A stretch of DNA of 64,000 nucleotides from Rhodococcus sp. 1168 (GTDB lineage Bacteria > Actinomycetota > Actinomycetes > Mycobacteriales > Mycobacteriaceae), in NCBI RefSeq assembly GCF_002091955.1, contig NZ_MKKY01000091.1:315001-379000 (forward strand), written 5' to 3'. The notes beneath the pieces were generated by a model. The model was not told the origin of the DNA, made no database searches, and saw only the letters and a program-made list of their open reading frames with translations. Below, piece after piece: positions 6,312 to 13,420 of this stretch. Position numbers and translations under genes: made by a program. Position 1 is the first letter of the stretch, and each line of letters opens with the position of its first letter.

Positions 6312-7672
6312 GCTGCACCAACCAATGACTCGGCGACGGCCGAGATTAGATCCCGTGCAGCAGGCGGCGTGACCGCATTGCCTGCCTGCTTGACCTGCTC
6401 GCGCTTGTTGCCGAGGATCTTGTATCCCTCGGTGAACGCCATACCGCGCGCGATCTCGTGCGGTTCGAGCATCCGGAACATACAGTCGGTGATGTCGATC
6501 GACGTGGCGTCGGCGAGACCGTGATGAAGTCCGTTCGCTGCGAACGTATCCAGTGGTTCGGCTACCGACTTCGGAGCATTGGTGCCACGGAGCGTCGTGA
6601 CGAATGCGTGGTGAATGCCACCGACCAAGACCGTTGAGATGGGTTGATCGACAGGATGGTTCTTCGACTGGCCACGCATCACCGCCGTGGCTTCGAGTGT
6701 GAACGAGCTGGGATGGACAAGGCCGTGGTTCGCGCCGTCTGCGACGATCGTCGTCAACGGGTCTACGAATGGATCGATGTTCCGCATCCGCTCCCGAAAC
6801 TGGCTGAGGAAGGGTTCACCAGAGAACTTGTCGAGGCCCGCCTGGATGCGAGCGAGCGTCTTCGGTGCGAGTGGCTTCGGGCGGTCCCCGATCCGCGCGC
6901 CCTCGATGCTCCAGTCGATAGCCGATGCTGCGGGCAGCCAGCCCGGTTCGACGACACTGTTCCGGCACTTCACTCGAGGGCAGCGATACAGGAACTGGGC
7001 ACGGTAGCGGCCCCACTCGGTCTGCTTCTTGAACACCTGCATCGCGTTCACGGTCTCGTCACACGTCGGGCAGTACGCCTTCGGCCGGGTCCACTTCTCG
7101 ATGTCCGGTGCGCGATTCCCCTTGAGCCAGAAAACTACGTACATGCGGTCACGGGACTGCGGTGCCGGGAGGCCAGCCGCCTGAGCGTGCATGCTGTTGA
7201 GGTAGACGATCTTCTTGTCGTAGCCGAGGAGTTCCATCGCGTAGAGCCACGCCGGGAATTGAATCCACTTTGCAGCGTCGACGACGTTCTCGGTGATGAT
7301 CGCCTTGTAACGGTGACGCTCGGCGAAGCGCGGTACGTCCCACATCGTCGCCCGCGATCGGTCAGCGGCTTCGTCGGGAAGGACCTCGTCGAATAGGTCA
7401 GGGGTCGCATCCACGTTGCGTTTCTTGCCGCGCGCCACACTGTGATTCGTGCACTCCGGAGACGCCCACAGGATGTCCGATCCTGGGTAGAACCGAGGGT
7501 CGGCTGCCGAGATATCAGCAAGTGCGTGGTCCGCGGTTGGGTGGTTCGTGTTGTGCGTTTCGATCGCAAGTGCCCAGTGGTTCATTGCGAGCTTGACCTC
7601 GACACCGGGCACCTGGATGGCGCCAGTCGATGATCCGCCAGCACCGCAAAACATGTCAGTAAGCGTGATCAT
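6308..7672 (-). CDS. Orphan C5 cytosine DNA methyltransferase
   Basis: A 454-residue enzyme with motif I (DMFCGAGGSSTG, residues 6-17), the catalytic loop ASPECTNHS (C74), motif VI ENV (128-130) and a C-terminal QAGNAVTPPAARDL. The usual PCQ of C5 enzymes is SPEC here, a variant seen in phage enzymes, with the nucleophilic Cys kept. Two CxxC pairs lie in the variable target-recognition region (CPTC and CPRVKC), suggesting a zinc-stabilised domain. No restriction enzyme is adjacent, so the likely role is protecting phage DNA from host restriction. Confidence 0.9.
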   Translation of the reverse strand: MITLTDMFCGAGGSSTGAIQVPGVEVKLAMNHWALAIETHNTNHPTADHALADISAADPRFYPGSDILWASPECTNHSVARGKKRNVDATPDLFDEVLPDEAADRSRATMWDVPRFAERHRYKAIITENVVDAAKWIQFPAWLYAMELLGYDKKIVYLNSMHAQAAGLPAPQSRDRMYVVFWLKGNRAPDIEKWTRPKAYCPTCDETVNAMQVFKKQTEWGRYRAQFLYRCPRVKCRNSVVEPGWLPAASAIDWSIEGARIGDRPKPLAPKTLARIQAGLDKFSGEPFLSQFRERMRNIDPFVDPLTTIVADGANHGLVHPSSFTLEATAVMRGQSKNHPVDQPISTVLVGGIHHAFVTTLRGTNAPKSVAEPLDTFAANGLHHGLADATSIDITDCMFRMLEPHEIARGMAFTEGYKILGNKREQVKQAGNAVTPPAARDLISAVAESLVGAA

Positions 7673-7836
7673 GCCTTCACCCGCTTACGTGCCCGCTCGG
7701 CCTTGGCCGCTTGGATGCGTTCGCGGCGTGCCCATTCGGCGTCCTGTTCGGCGAGGGACTTCGGGCGGTCCTGGTGTCGGGTCGAGTACTGCTCGTCGCT
7801 GATGGGTCGCTCGAACTCGTCGATGCGCCGGGTCAT
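7669..7836 (-). CDS. Small charged phage protein (55 aa)
   Basis: Starts MTRRIDEFERPIS at 7836 and ends in a Lys/Arg-rich helix. ATGA overlaps on both sides fix its ends. The amphipathic basic C terminus suggests nucleic acid or protein contact, but there is no recognised family. Confidence 0.6.
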   Translation of the reverse strand: MTRRIDEFERPISDEQYSTRHQDRPKSLAEQDAEWARRERIQAAKAERARKRVKA

Positions 7837-8240
7837 GACGCCACCGCCATGGGCTCAGTCCAGGCGAGTAATTCGCCGATCGGGCGGTCCGCTGGGGCCA
7901 TCGCTGCGAGCGCGAAGACCAGTGCCAACATGCGAGTAGGCGCCATTTGTGTGAGGTCCATCCATAGGGTGCGCGGATCTTCCTCTCGGATGCGCGAGAT
8001 AGCTTCCGCTGCATCTTCGATGGACTGATCGGCGAGGTTCGCGACGTCGCCTGGTTGCGGGAAGGCCGTAGGCCGGGGTGGCTCGGTGACGATCGTCGGG
8101 CGGTTGTTGATGCGGCGGAATCGCGCGCCGAGGCCGTCCAGTGTGATGCCGAAGCGTCCCGCGATTTCAGCGTCGTCCAATCCCATTTCACGGAGGTGGG
8201 AGTATTCGTGGAGCCAGTGTTGGTCTTTGTGCCTGCTCAT
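7833..8240 (-). CDS. HTH-containing phage protein (135 aa)
   Basis: Residues about 12-45 (HLREMGLDDAEIAGRFGIT) form a helix-turn-helix of the type used to recognise DNA. The rest is helical with a hydrophobic segment (MLALVFALAAMAP) that is probably a buried helix rather than a membrane span. It may be a small regulator of the leftward operon. ATGA overlaps on both sides. Confidence 0.6.
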   Translation of the reverse strand: MSRHKDQHWLHEYSHLREMGLDDAEIAGRFGITLDGLGARFRRINNRPTIVTEPPRPTAFPQPGDVANLADQSIEDAAEAISRIREEDPRTLWMDLTQMAPTRMLALVFALAAMAPADRPIGELLAWTEPMAVAS

Positions 8241-8353
8241 TGCGGTACTCCGAGTTCTTGATCGATCGTTCTGTCGTATGCGCGGTCGGGCGCGCTGTCG
8301 TCTTCGTCCCAGGCTTCAGAGGCGAGCCCGTCGCTGTGGTCGAAGTGCGTCAC
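8237..8353 (-). CDS. Acidic microprotein (38 aa), GTG start
   Basis: A strongly acidic 38-residue protein (ASEAWDEDDSAPDRAYDR). GTG at 8353 overlaps the upstream TGA, and its own TGA overlaps the ATG at 8240. Small acidic phage proteins of this kind can be DNA mimics, but nothing here shows that directly. Confidence 0.5.
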   Translation of the reverse strand: MTHFDHSDGLASEAWDEDDSAPDRAYDRTIDQELGVPQ

Positions 8354-8541
8354 AGTGCCGCCCAGATGAGGAAGCCGATGGATGCGGTGAGGATGGCGAG
8401 CCAGAATGCGGCGGCGATGGGGTTTCCGTCGTCGACGTAGTGCTGGTCGGTGTCGGTCTCGTCGGGCCATCCGGTCGTGATGATGCGGAGGTGGCGGGGT
8501 GCGACGATGTCGCCGTGGTCGATGGTGAGGTGGTAGATCAT
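8350..8541 (-). CDS. Small single-pass membrane protein (63 aa)
   Basis: The N-terminal 42 residues are polar; the last 20 (AAFWLAILTASIGFLIWAAL) form one transmembrane helix at the extreme C terminus, a tail-anchored arrangement. Possible roles include superinfection exclusion, but this is inference. ATGA and GTGA overlaps on the two sides. Confidence 0.6.
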   Translation of the reverse strand: MIYHLTIDHGDIVAPRHLRIITTGWPDETDTDQHYVDDGNPIAAAFWLAILTASIGFLIWAAL

Positions 8542-8696
8542 GGCCGCACCACGATCTCGTCACCGAATGCGGCGAAGGTCGCACCGGATGCGGTGGTGCA
8601 CCAGAAGATGCCGCCGAAGGTGGACGAGGACGCCGGGGTCATTCGCTCGATCTCGACGATGTGGGCGGCGGACTTCTTCGGGGCGAGTGCGATCAC
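8538..8696 (-). CDS. Small phage protein (52 aa), GTG start
   Basis: GTG at 8696 overlaps the preceding stop (GTGA) and the TGA overlaps the ATG at 8541. The 52 residues are mostly beta-prone (FGGIFWCTTASGATFAAFG). Function unknown. Confidence 0.5.
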   Translation of the reverse strand: MIALAPKKSAAHIVEIERMTPASSSTFGGIFWCTTASGATFAAFGDEIVVRP

Positions 8697-8908
8697 CAGT
8701 TCGCTCCTTGCGTGCGGGCCTGCTCGAGACTGGTGGCGATTGCGCCGTATTTCGTTTCGAAGTCGCGGGCTACCTGGATGGCTTCGTCGATCCCGAGGAT
8801 CGAGATGTTGATCCATGCGTCATGCCCGGTGCGGCCCTTGATGTCGGCGCGGATCATCTGGTTACCGCCGGTCCGGGTTTTCGTGATGAGGATGTCGGGG
8901 TTGCTCAT
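8693..8908 (-). CDS. Small phage protein (71 aa)
   Basis: A 71-residue soluble protein with predicted beta-beta-beta-alpha order (ILITKTRT, MIRADIKG, AWINISILG, then a helix with QVARDFETKYG). No recognised family. Coupled by overlaps on both sides. Confidence 0.6.
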   Translation of the reverse strand: MSNPDILITKTRTGGNQMIRADIKGRTGHDAWINISILGIDEAIQVARDFETKYGAIATSLEQARTQGANW

Positions 8909-9204
8909 TCGCTTCTCGTTTCGTTTGGGGTGCCGGGAGCGGTAGGAAGTCCGCTCACCGGCACCGGGGAACCTGCGCCGCTCAGCCCAGCGGCAGCAGG
9001 AAGGATGGGCAGGAGTCCAGCGGCTGCGGAGTACGCCGCGGTGAAGGCGTCCGCAATCAGGCCGGGGACATCACGGATGTAGCGCTGCTCGTATGCCGCG
9101 TAGCGTCCTTGGACTATCGCGTCGAGGTCGCACTCCGCGTACGGCGGCAGGTCGTAGATGTCGCCGTGTCCGATGAACTTCACGGTGCCCATCTCGGCGG
9201 TCAT
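8905..9204 (-). CDS. Phage protein with Ala/Pro-rich tail (99 aa)
   Basis: The N-terminal 60 residues look globular; residues about 60-95 are rich in Ala, Gly, Pro and Ser and probably disordered. Start at 9204 chosen for the ATGA overlap. Function unknown. Confidence 0.55.
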   Translation of the reverse strand: MTAEMGTVKFIGHGDIYDLPPYAECDLDAIVQGRYAAYEQRYIRDVPGLIADAFTAAYSAAAGLLPILPAAAGLSGAGSPVPVSGLPTAPGTPNETRSE

Positions 9205-9320
9205 GATCCCGCCCACATTCCGAACAGGGGCGCGGCAACCAGCGTCACCAGGAGCGCGACGGACAGGATGACGTGCGGGAGAATGTCTCGGCGGACCGAG
9301 CGCCGGCCGGGGGCGTTCAT
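9201..9320 (-). CDS. Microprotein with one membrane helix (39 aa)
   Basis: After a basic N terminus (MNAPGRRSVRRD) there is one hydrophobic helix (VILSVALLVTLVAAPLFGMW), giving a positive-inside single-span protein. Overlaps fix both ends. Function unknown. Confidence 0.55.
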   Translation of the reverse strand: MNAPGRRSVRRDILPHVILSVALLVTLVAAPLFGMWAGS

Positions 9321-9478
9321 GCCGTCTCCCGCAGGATGTCGCGGACTGCGGCGACGATCGAGAGCTGGCCCATCTTGTACTCGTCGCCCCGGTCCGCACC
9401 GCGACGCGCGATGACCTCGTAGGCGTCGCACAGGGATTCGAGGGATCCGACGAGATTCTCGATGGCCGTGTTGCTCAT
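9317..9478 (-). CDS. Small helical phage protein (53 aa)
   Basis: Two predicted helices (IENLVGSLESLCDAYEVIA and MGQLSIVAAVRDILRE). ATGA overlaps on both sides. No family recognised. Confidence 0.55.
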   Translation of the reverse strand: MSNTAIENLVGSLESLCDAYEVIARRGADRGDEYKMGQLSIVAAVRDILRETA

Positions 9479-9738
9479 GCGGACCTCTTCAATCGTCGCG
9501 GTTCGCCCGTGACGCGCTTGAGCTTGACCGGAGCCTGGTCGGGCGACTGCCCGCGTATCCATGCTTCGAGGTCGTCGCGGTGAATCCGCCACGTCCCCTT
9601 GCGCATCGGCGCCGGACGTCCGCCTTGAGTTGCCGCCAGTTCGCCAGTGCGGAGGGCGCGGTACAGATGGTTCGTTCCGCAACGCGCGTACGCGGCGGCG
9701 TCCTTGACGGTGAAGATCGGGGAGATTGAGGTGGTCAT
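9475..9738 (-). CDS. Excisionase-type winged-helix DNA-binding protein
   Basis: An 87-residue protein of the HTH_17/MerR-like excisionase type: FTVKDAAAYARCGTNHLYRA is the recognition helix pair, followed by GTWRIHRDDLEAWI, the wing and closing helix typical of the family. The tail is basic. It could direct excisive recombination with the integrase at 13417-14520, or act as a transcriptional regulator. Distance from the integrase does not exclude excision. Start at 9738 is set by the ATGA overlap. Confidence 0.7.
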   Translation of the reverse strand: MTTSISPIFTVKDAAAYARCGTNHLYRALRTGELAATQGGRPAPMRKGTWRIHRDDLEAWIRGQSPDQAPVKLKRVTGEPRRLKRSA

Positions 9739-10004
9739 ACAGCACCGCCGAGAGCGATATCTCGATACTGGACAAGTGCCGCATTCAGGGCACGAACGTC
9801 CGTAGCCGAGAGACTGTACGGTCCAATCTCGATACACAGACCGGCGACTGGAGAATGAACGATACGGAGAGGCAAGTTCACCCACGCGTCGATTTCGTCG
9901 ACGACCGGCTCCATCGAGTCGCATTCAGCCAGAAGGATTCGGCCGTTGTCGGCAGCCGTGGAGGTGGAGTCTCGATCGAAGTCGAGTACGTCGACGCGGA
10001 TCAT
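9735..10004 (-). CDS. Phage protein of unknown function (89 aa)
   Basis: An acidic 89-residue protein. Its last third (LSATDVRALNAALVQYRD) is a predicted helix after a beta-rich first part. It lies between the antirepressor and the excisionase-like gene with ATGA overlaps on both sides. Confidence 0.6.
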   Translation of the reverse strand: MIRVDVLDFDRDSTSTAADNGRILLAECDSMEPVVDEIDAWVNLPLRIVHSPVAGLCIEIGPYSLSATDVRALNAALVQYRDIALGGAV

Positions 10005-10804
10005 GCTGCAACCCCGACCTTGAAGTACTGCGGCTCGATTGCGGATCCGAGAATGCCCCACGCTTTGTCGAACAGTGCACGGTCCCGCTCTGCGTACGCG
10101 GCGACCGGACGGTCAGCGCCATTGATGAATCGCGTTGCCTTTCCTGGCTCGCGATCATGCAACTCCCGGTACGCCTTCTTGATCAGTGCGCCCATGGATG
10201 ATGCGAACTTGCGCTGTCCTCCGTCATTGACGCCCATCTCGTCGAGGTAGTCCGACACGGTGAGGGTGCGCTTCTGTGGATCGATCTCCGGCTCTTCACC
10301 TAGGGCGACAGCGACCTGATGCCGAACCTTGGTTTCGAGCCAGTTGTCGTCGACGAGACCCTTGGTGAGCGCGAGTAGCTGGATGCGCTGCTGAGCCTTG
10401 GCCGCGAGGGCGTCGAGCTGGATGACCGTCGCGGACGGGTTGATCGCGCCACCGTCATGGAAGTACGCGTCGAGTGCTTCGGCCGCTTCCGCCTGTAGCG
10501 CGATGAGTGTCGGGCGGAACTCCTCTTTCACTCGACTCTCGTCGAGAGTTGCGAGGTACATGGTGAGCGTTTTGCGATCGACCCCCACCATTTCCTGAAT
10601 TCGGCCGCTCGAATCACGTGTGGCGATTTTCGCCATGCACGCCCAGGACTTCCCTTTGAGCTTTGCGAGCTGCGATGAGTAGTCCATGCCGAGCATCTGC
10701 ACGATCGGCCGAAGTGCCGCGACAGGCTTGCCGTCGACCTCCATTGCGGCGATACCACTCGTGCCCGCTATCGGGATGGTTACGAGTTGCGTAGAATCGG
10801 TCAC
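10001..10804 (-). CDS. Phage antirepressor (P22_AR_N-type)
   Basis: A 267-residue protein. The N-terminal domain (residues about 7-115) matches the P22 antirepressor N-domain pattern: VTIPIAGTSGIAAMEVDGKP, then LRPIVQMLGMDYSSQLAKLK and a conserved LATLDESRVKEEFRPTLIALQ helix. The C-terminal half is helical and ends in a KilA-C-like basic region. Such proteins bind and inactivate phage repressors and trigger lytic growth. The GTG at 10804 is chosen because AGGAAAGGA precedes it. It is the first gene of the long uninterrupted overlap chain. Confidence 0.8.
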   Translation of the reverse strand: MTDSTQLVTIPIAGTSGIAAMEVDGKPVAALRPIVQMLGMDYSSQLAKLKGKSWACMAKIATRDSSGRIQEMVGVDRKTLTMYLATLDESRVKEEFRPTLIALQAEAAEALDAYFHDGGAINPSATVIQLDALAAKAQQRIQLLALTKGLVDDNWLETKVRHQVAVALGEEPEIDPQKRTLTVSDYLDEMGVNDGGQRKFASSMGALIKKAYRELHDREPGKATRFINGADRPVAAYAERDRALFDKAWGILGSAIEPQYFKVGVAA

Positions 10805-10844
10805 TGACGTTCCTTTCCTGAATGTTGGGTCTGTCTCATGGCCG

Positions 10845-11642
10845 TCACCTGTTCGTGCAGGTGGCGGCTTTTGTCTGTTCCGATACGAGCGATCGGAAGT
10901 CGATAGCGTCGGCCTCTTCGAGTACCGGCACGATGGCCTGCTCCCATGAATCGCCAAGTTCCATCCGGGCACGAATTCCGACCTCAAAGAAGTGCCGACG
11001 AGCGGCATCCGTCGCCTTGGCAGTCGGAGCCGAACTCACATGGACCGGGTCGCGATTGACGGCATCGGCATACAACTCCGCCGCTTTGCGTTTTGTGTAC
11101 GGCCCTCGGACAGAAAACCTCGCGACGTCACTTGCCCAGTCCCGTTGGGCGTATCGAACCTGCTGGATCCAATGCGCGGACGGGTCGATCGTGCGGGCCG
11201 CGAACAGGAACTCTCCAGAGTCGCTGTAGCACTCATAGACGTAAAACATCCGGTCTTCGGCCGCAGCTTCAATCGCGCGATTCCTTCGACCATGACCCGC
11301 TTGTGGGTGCGGAGTGCGTCGTATCCGGCTGGACTCTCTGCGCCGTACTGCGGGGTTCTTCTTCGAGACCGGCTTCCACGCATCGAAGGGCACATCTGCG
11401 GCATGCCTCTCCACGTATGAGCGGAGTTCGCTTGTCGCGCGAAACCATTCACCGTGGACGCGTAGGTGCCTGAAGTCCCCATGCAGCGCCTGCTCCCCTT
11501 CCACGCCTACGTTCGGCATAAGGCCGACGAGACGACAAGGTTCTGGCGTTTGCAGCCCTCGCACCCGCTTGAGGGGGTTCGAGGCAACGCCGATCTTGAT
11601 GACGTTCGCCTTCGGCGCGAAGAGGAAATACACGTCGCTCAT
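10845..11642 (-). CDS. GIY-YIG-like (T5orf172/MUG113-type) protein with two such segments
   Basis: A 265-residue protein. Residues 3-78 follow the T5orf172/MUG113 form of the GIY-YIG nuclease fold: VYFLFAP, IKIGVASNPLKRVRGL, E50 in GEQALHGDF and HGEWFRA. Residues 132-200 show a weaker second copy beginning FYVYECYSDSGEFLFAARTI and containing WIQQVRYAQRDWA. An Arg-rich linker (about 97-125) separates them. Proteins of this type cut or bind DNA; two copies in one chain are unusual. It is coupled to the upstream HTH gene by ATGA, and 40 bases separate it from the antirepressor. Confidence 0.65.
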   Translation of the reverse strand: MSDVYFLFAPKANVIKIGVASNPLKRVRGLQTPEPCRLVGLMPNVGVEGEQALHGDFRHLRVHGEWFRATSELRSYVERHAADVPFDAWKPVSKKNPAVRRRESSRIRRTPHPQAGHGRRNRAIEAAAEDRMFYVYECYSDSGEFLFAARTIDPSAHWIQQVRYAQRDWASDVARFSVRGPYTKRKAAELYADAVNRDPVHVSSAPTAKATDAARRHFFEVGIRARMELGDSWEQAIVPVLEEADAIDFRSLVSEQTKAATCTNR

Positions 11643-11890
11643 GCGACCTGCTTGTTACTTGCCGAAGCACCAATCACCGTGGCCGCAAAAAGCGATCCAG
11701 GTGGCGCGTTGAGTGCGCTTTCGATACGCGCGGCGGTCGCGGCCCCGACCGTGTCGCGGCTGCTCTTCCCGCTACTGCGAAGGAACGCGATGGTCGATAC
11801 CGAGCACTTCGCTTCCTTCGCGAGCTCGGCGTTACTGAGCTTCCGGAATCCCATGTACTGACGGAATGCCTGCTTACTGATGAGTCGCAC
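11639..11890 (-). CDS. Cro/C1-type HTH regulator, first leftward gene
   Basis: An 83-residue protein. LSNAELAKEAKCSVSTIAFLR is a helix-turn-helix, followed by a helix that would dimerise. Starting with GTG at 11890 after a GGGAGG site, it is the first gene of the leftward operon, opposite the rightward repressor. This is the position of a Cro-like protein that shuts off repressor synthesis. Two half-operators lie within 100 bases upstream. Confidence 0.7.
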   Translation of the reverse strand: MRLISKQAFRQYMGFRKLSNAELAKEAKCSVSTIAFLRSSGKSSRDTVGAATAARIESALNAPPGSLFAATVIGASASNKQVA

Positions 11891-11940
11891 CCAGAGCCTC
11901 CCTGTGTCGACGTGGTGCGTGCGGATTCTGTGCGACCTCA

Positions 11941-12080
11941 ATGTAACTCCCTGGTTGATAGTTGGTCAAGCAACAAGCGATATGTAACCACCATCAGTTA
12001 AAAAACGCAAGCGGTGTAACCAGCTCCGACCAGCGGACCCGGAAAATACACAGGGGTAGTTTGTAACGAGCGCAGTTACA
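11941..12080. promoter_or_regulatory. Immunity control region with four TGTAAC operator half-sites
   Basis: TGTAAC occurs at 11942, 11983, 12015 and 12062. The last is part of a perfect palindrome TGTAAC-N7-GTTACA (12062-12080). A likely leftward promoter has -35 TTGACC (complement of 11964-11969) and -10 TTACAT (complement of 11941-11946) with 17-base spacing, so the first half-site covers its -10. The palindrome could cover the -35 of a rightward promoter. The flanking HTH proteins are the likely ligands. Confidence 0.65.
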
Positions 12081-12125
12081 GAGCGACTATTCGAACACCG
12101 CGTCCATCTGGGAGTGTCTGAAACC

Positions 12126-12677
12126 GTGAGCAAGCTAAGCGACCTGCTGAACAGTCAGCCGGTGACCGCCCGACAGGCAGCGGAGATAGCCGACAAGCGC
12201 GGCGTCCCCCTCCCCTACGGGACGATCGCCGCCTACTGGTCCGGCCGGCATGGGCGGCCATCCGCCCAGACGCTCGAGCGGCTCGCAGAGGTGCTGACGA
12301 TCCCGATAGAGCAGCTACAGAAAGCGGCATGGAACAAGACGGCCCCGGTCGAAACTTGGAACCCGCCCGCAGAAGTACGGCTCCTGAACGAACGCCAGCG
12401 CCGAGCACTCGACGAACTGATCCGCAGTTTCGCCGCGACGCAAGGAGCTTTCGATGAAGACACGAGCACGCAGGGCCCGCCGAGCAATCCGCCGACTGAT
12501 GGAAAAGTTGGGCCTCGCGGAGCCTCCAATACGCGCGCCGCTAACGGCGGCGCACCGGACAACCCAGATGCCTTGATCGAGGCTGATCAAGGCTCGCAGG
12601 CTGACCACGCACTCGCCGCACGCAAGGGCGAGACCGAGGACGAGAAGCGCGAGCGGCTCGGGATTGCCTACGAGTAG
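12126..12677 (+). CDS. Phage immunity repressor-like HTH protein
   Basis: About 183 residues. The N-terminal 60 residues contain a helix-turn-helix (VTARQAAEIADKRGVPLPYG to SAQTLERLAEVLTIPIEQL) of the XRE type. The C-terminal half is charged and probably flexible, with Pro/Gly-rich stretches. GTG at 12126 is favoured because GGGAG lies 11 bases upstream; GTG at 12114 is an alternative adding four residues. Its position opposite the leftward operon and before an ImmA/IrrE protease fits a lysogeny repressor. Confidence 0.75.
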   Translation: MSKLSDLLNSQPVTARQAAEIADKRGVPLPYGTIAAYWSGRHGRPSAQTLERLAEVLTIPIEQLQKAAWNKTAPVETWNPPAEVRLLNERQRRALDELIRSFAATQGAFDEDTSTQGPPSNPPTDGKVGPRGASNTRAANGGAPDNPDALIEADQGSQADHALAARKGETEDEKRERLGIAYE

Positions 12678-12770
12678 GTCGTTCGGTTGAACGACACCCG
12701 CGCGCCATTTCCGCAGCTCGGGTAATTACGTCTGCGTAATTTGTCGGAGTCATACCGCAAGGTGTGTTTT

Positions 12771-13196
12771 ATGTCCTGGCACCCGTGGCGGCACCTCCGT
12801 GACCATCATCCACACGTGCACGTCACGTACCCGGATGGCGGTACTGGATGTCTCGGACGGTGGACCGAAGATGGAATCGAGATCAATCGCCATTCCAACC
12901 AGCGTGAGCGACGATGCACCCTCACTCATGAGATCGTGCACGTCGAACGCGGACCCGTCCCCAAGGATCTCAGGCTCGCCAGGCGTGAGGAAACGATCGT
13001 CGACTGCATCGCAGCCCGGCGTCTGATCGAGCTGGATCGACTCGTCGACGTCCTCGCATGGAATCGACACCGTGTCGACGACGAGGCCGCCGAAGAACTG
13101 TGGGTCGACCTACCCACACTCATCGCACGCGTTCGCAATCTCACCGAAGACGAACGCTCATTCATCAACCGAGAACTATCGCGGAGGCAACCGTGA
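12771..13196 (+). CDS. ImmA/IrrE-family metallopeptidase
   Basis: A 141-residue protein with the zinc-protease motif HEIVH in CTLTHEIVHVERG (about residues 51-63) and downstream acidic residues that could complete the site. In ICEBs1 and related elements, ImmA cleaves the element's repressor to induce excision. Here it follows the repressor gene directly, the same arrangement. ATG at 12771 has AAGGTG upstream and gives the typical MSWHPWRHLR start of actinophage members. It ends in a GTGA overlap with the next gene. Confidence 0.8.
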   Translation: MSWHPWRHLRDHHPHVHVTYPDGGTGCLGRWTEDGIEINRHSNQRERRCTLTHEIVHVERGPVPKDLRLARREETIVDCIAARRLIELDRLVDVLAWNRHRVDDEAAEELWVDLPTLIARVRNLTEDERSFINRELSRRQP

Positions 13197-13420
13197 CACC
13201 ACAACAAATCGAGATTCTTCAATTCGAAAAGCATTGGTACGCAGCGCAAGGCAACAAGGAGAACGACATTGCCGAGAAGTTTCAGATCTCGGCGGTACGC
13301 TACTACCAACTTCTCAACGCCCTACTCGACGATCCGGATGCACTCGCAGTCGATCCGATGCTCGTCAAACGGCTACGGCGGATCCGCGACAGCCGCGCGA
13401 AACAACGAAGGGCGGGATGA
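13193..13420 (+). CDS. DUF3263 family protein
   Basis: A 75-residue protein with the DUF3263 pattern: ILQFEKHWYAAQGNKEN, then FQISAVRYYQLLNALL and DPMLVKRLRRIRDSR. The family is restricted largely to actinobacteria and their phages and looks like a small HTH protein; its function is not established. GTG at 13193 overlaps the protease stop, and its TGA overlaps the integrase start region, so protease, DUF3263 protein and integrase appear translationally linked. Confidence 0.8.
   Translation: MTPQQIEILQFEKHWYAAQGNKENDIAEKFQISAVRYYQLLNALLDDPDALAVDPMLVKRLRRIRDSRAKQRRAG

Noticed and set aside
6644-7396. Plus-strand open frame of 250 codons opposite the methyltransferase
   Set aside because: Antisense shadow of a clear C5 methyltransferase; composition is not protein-like.
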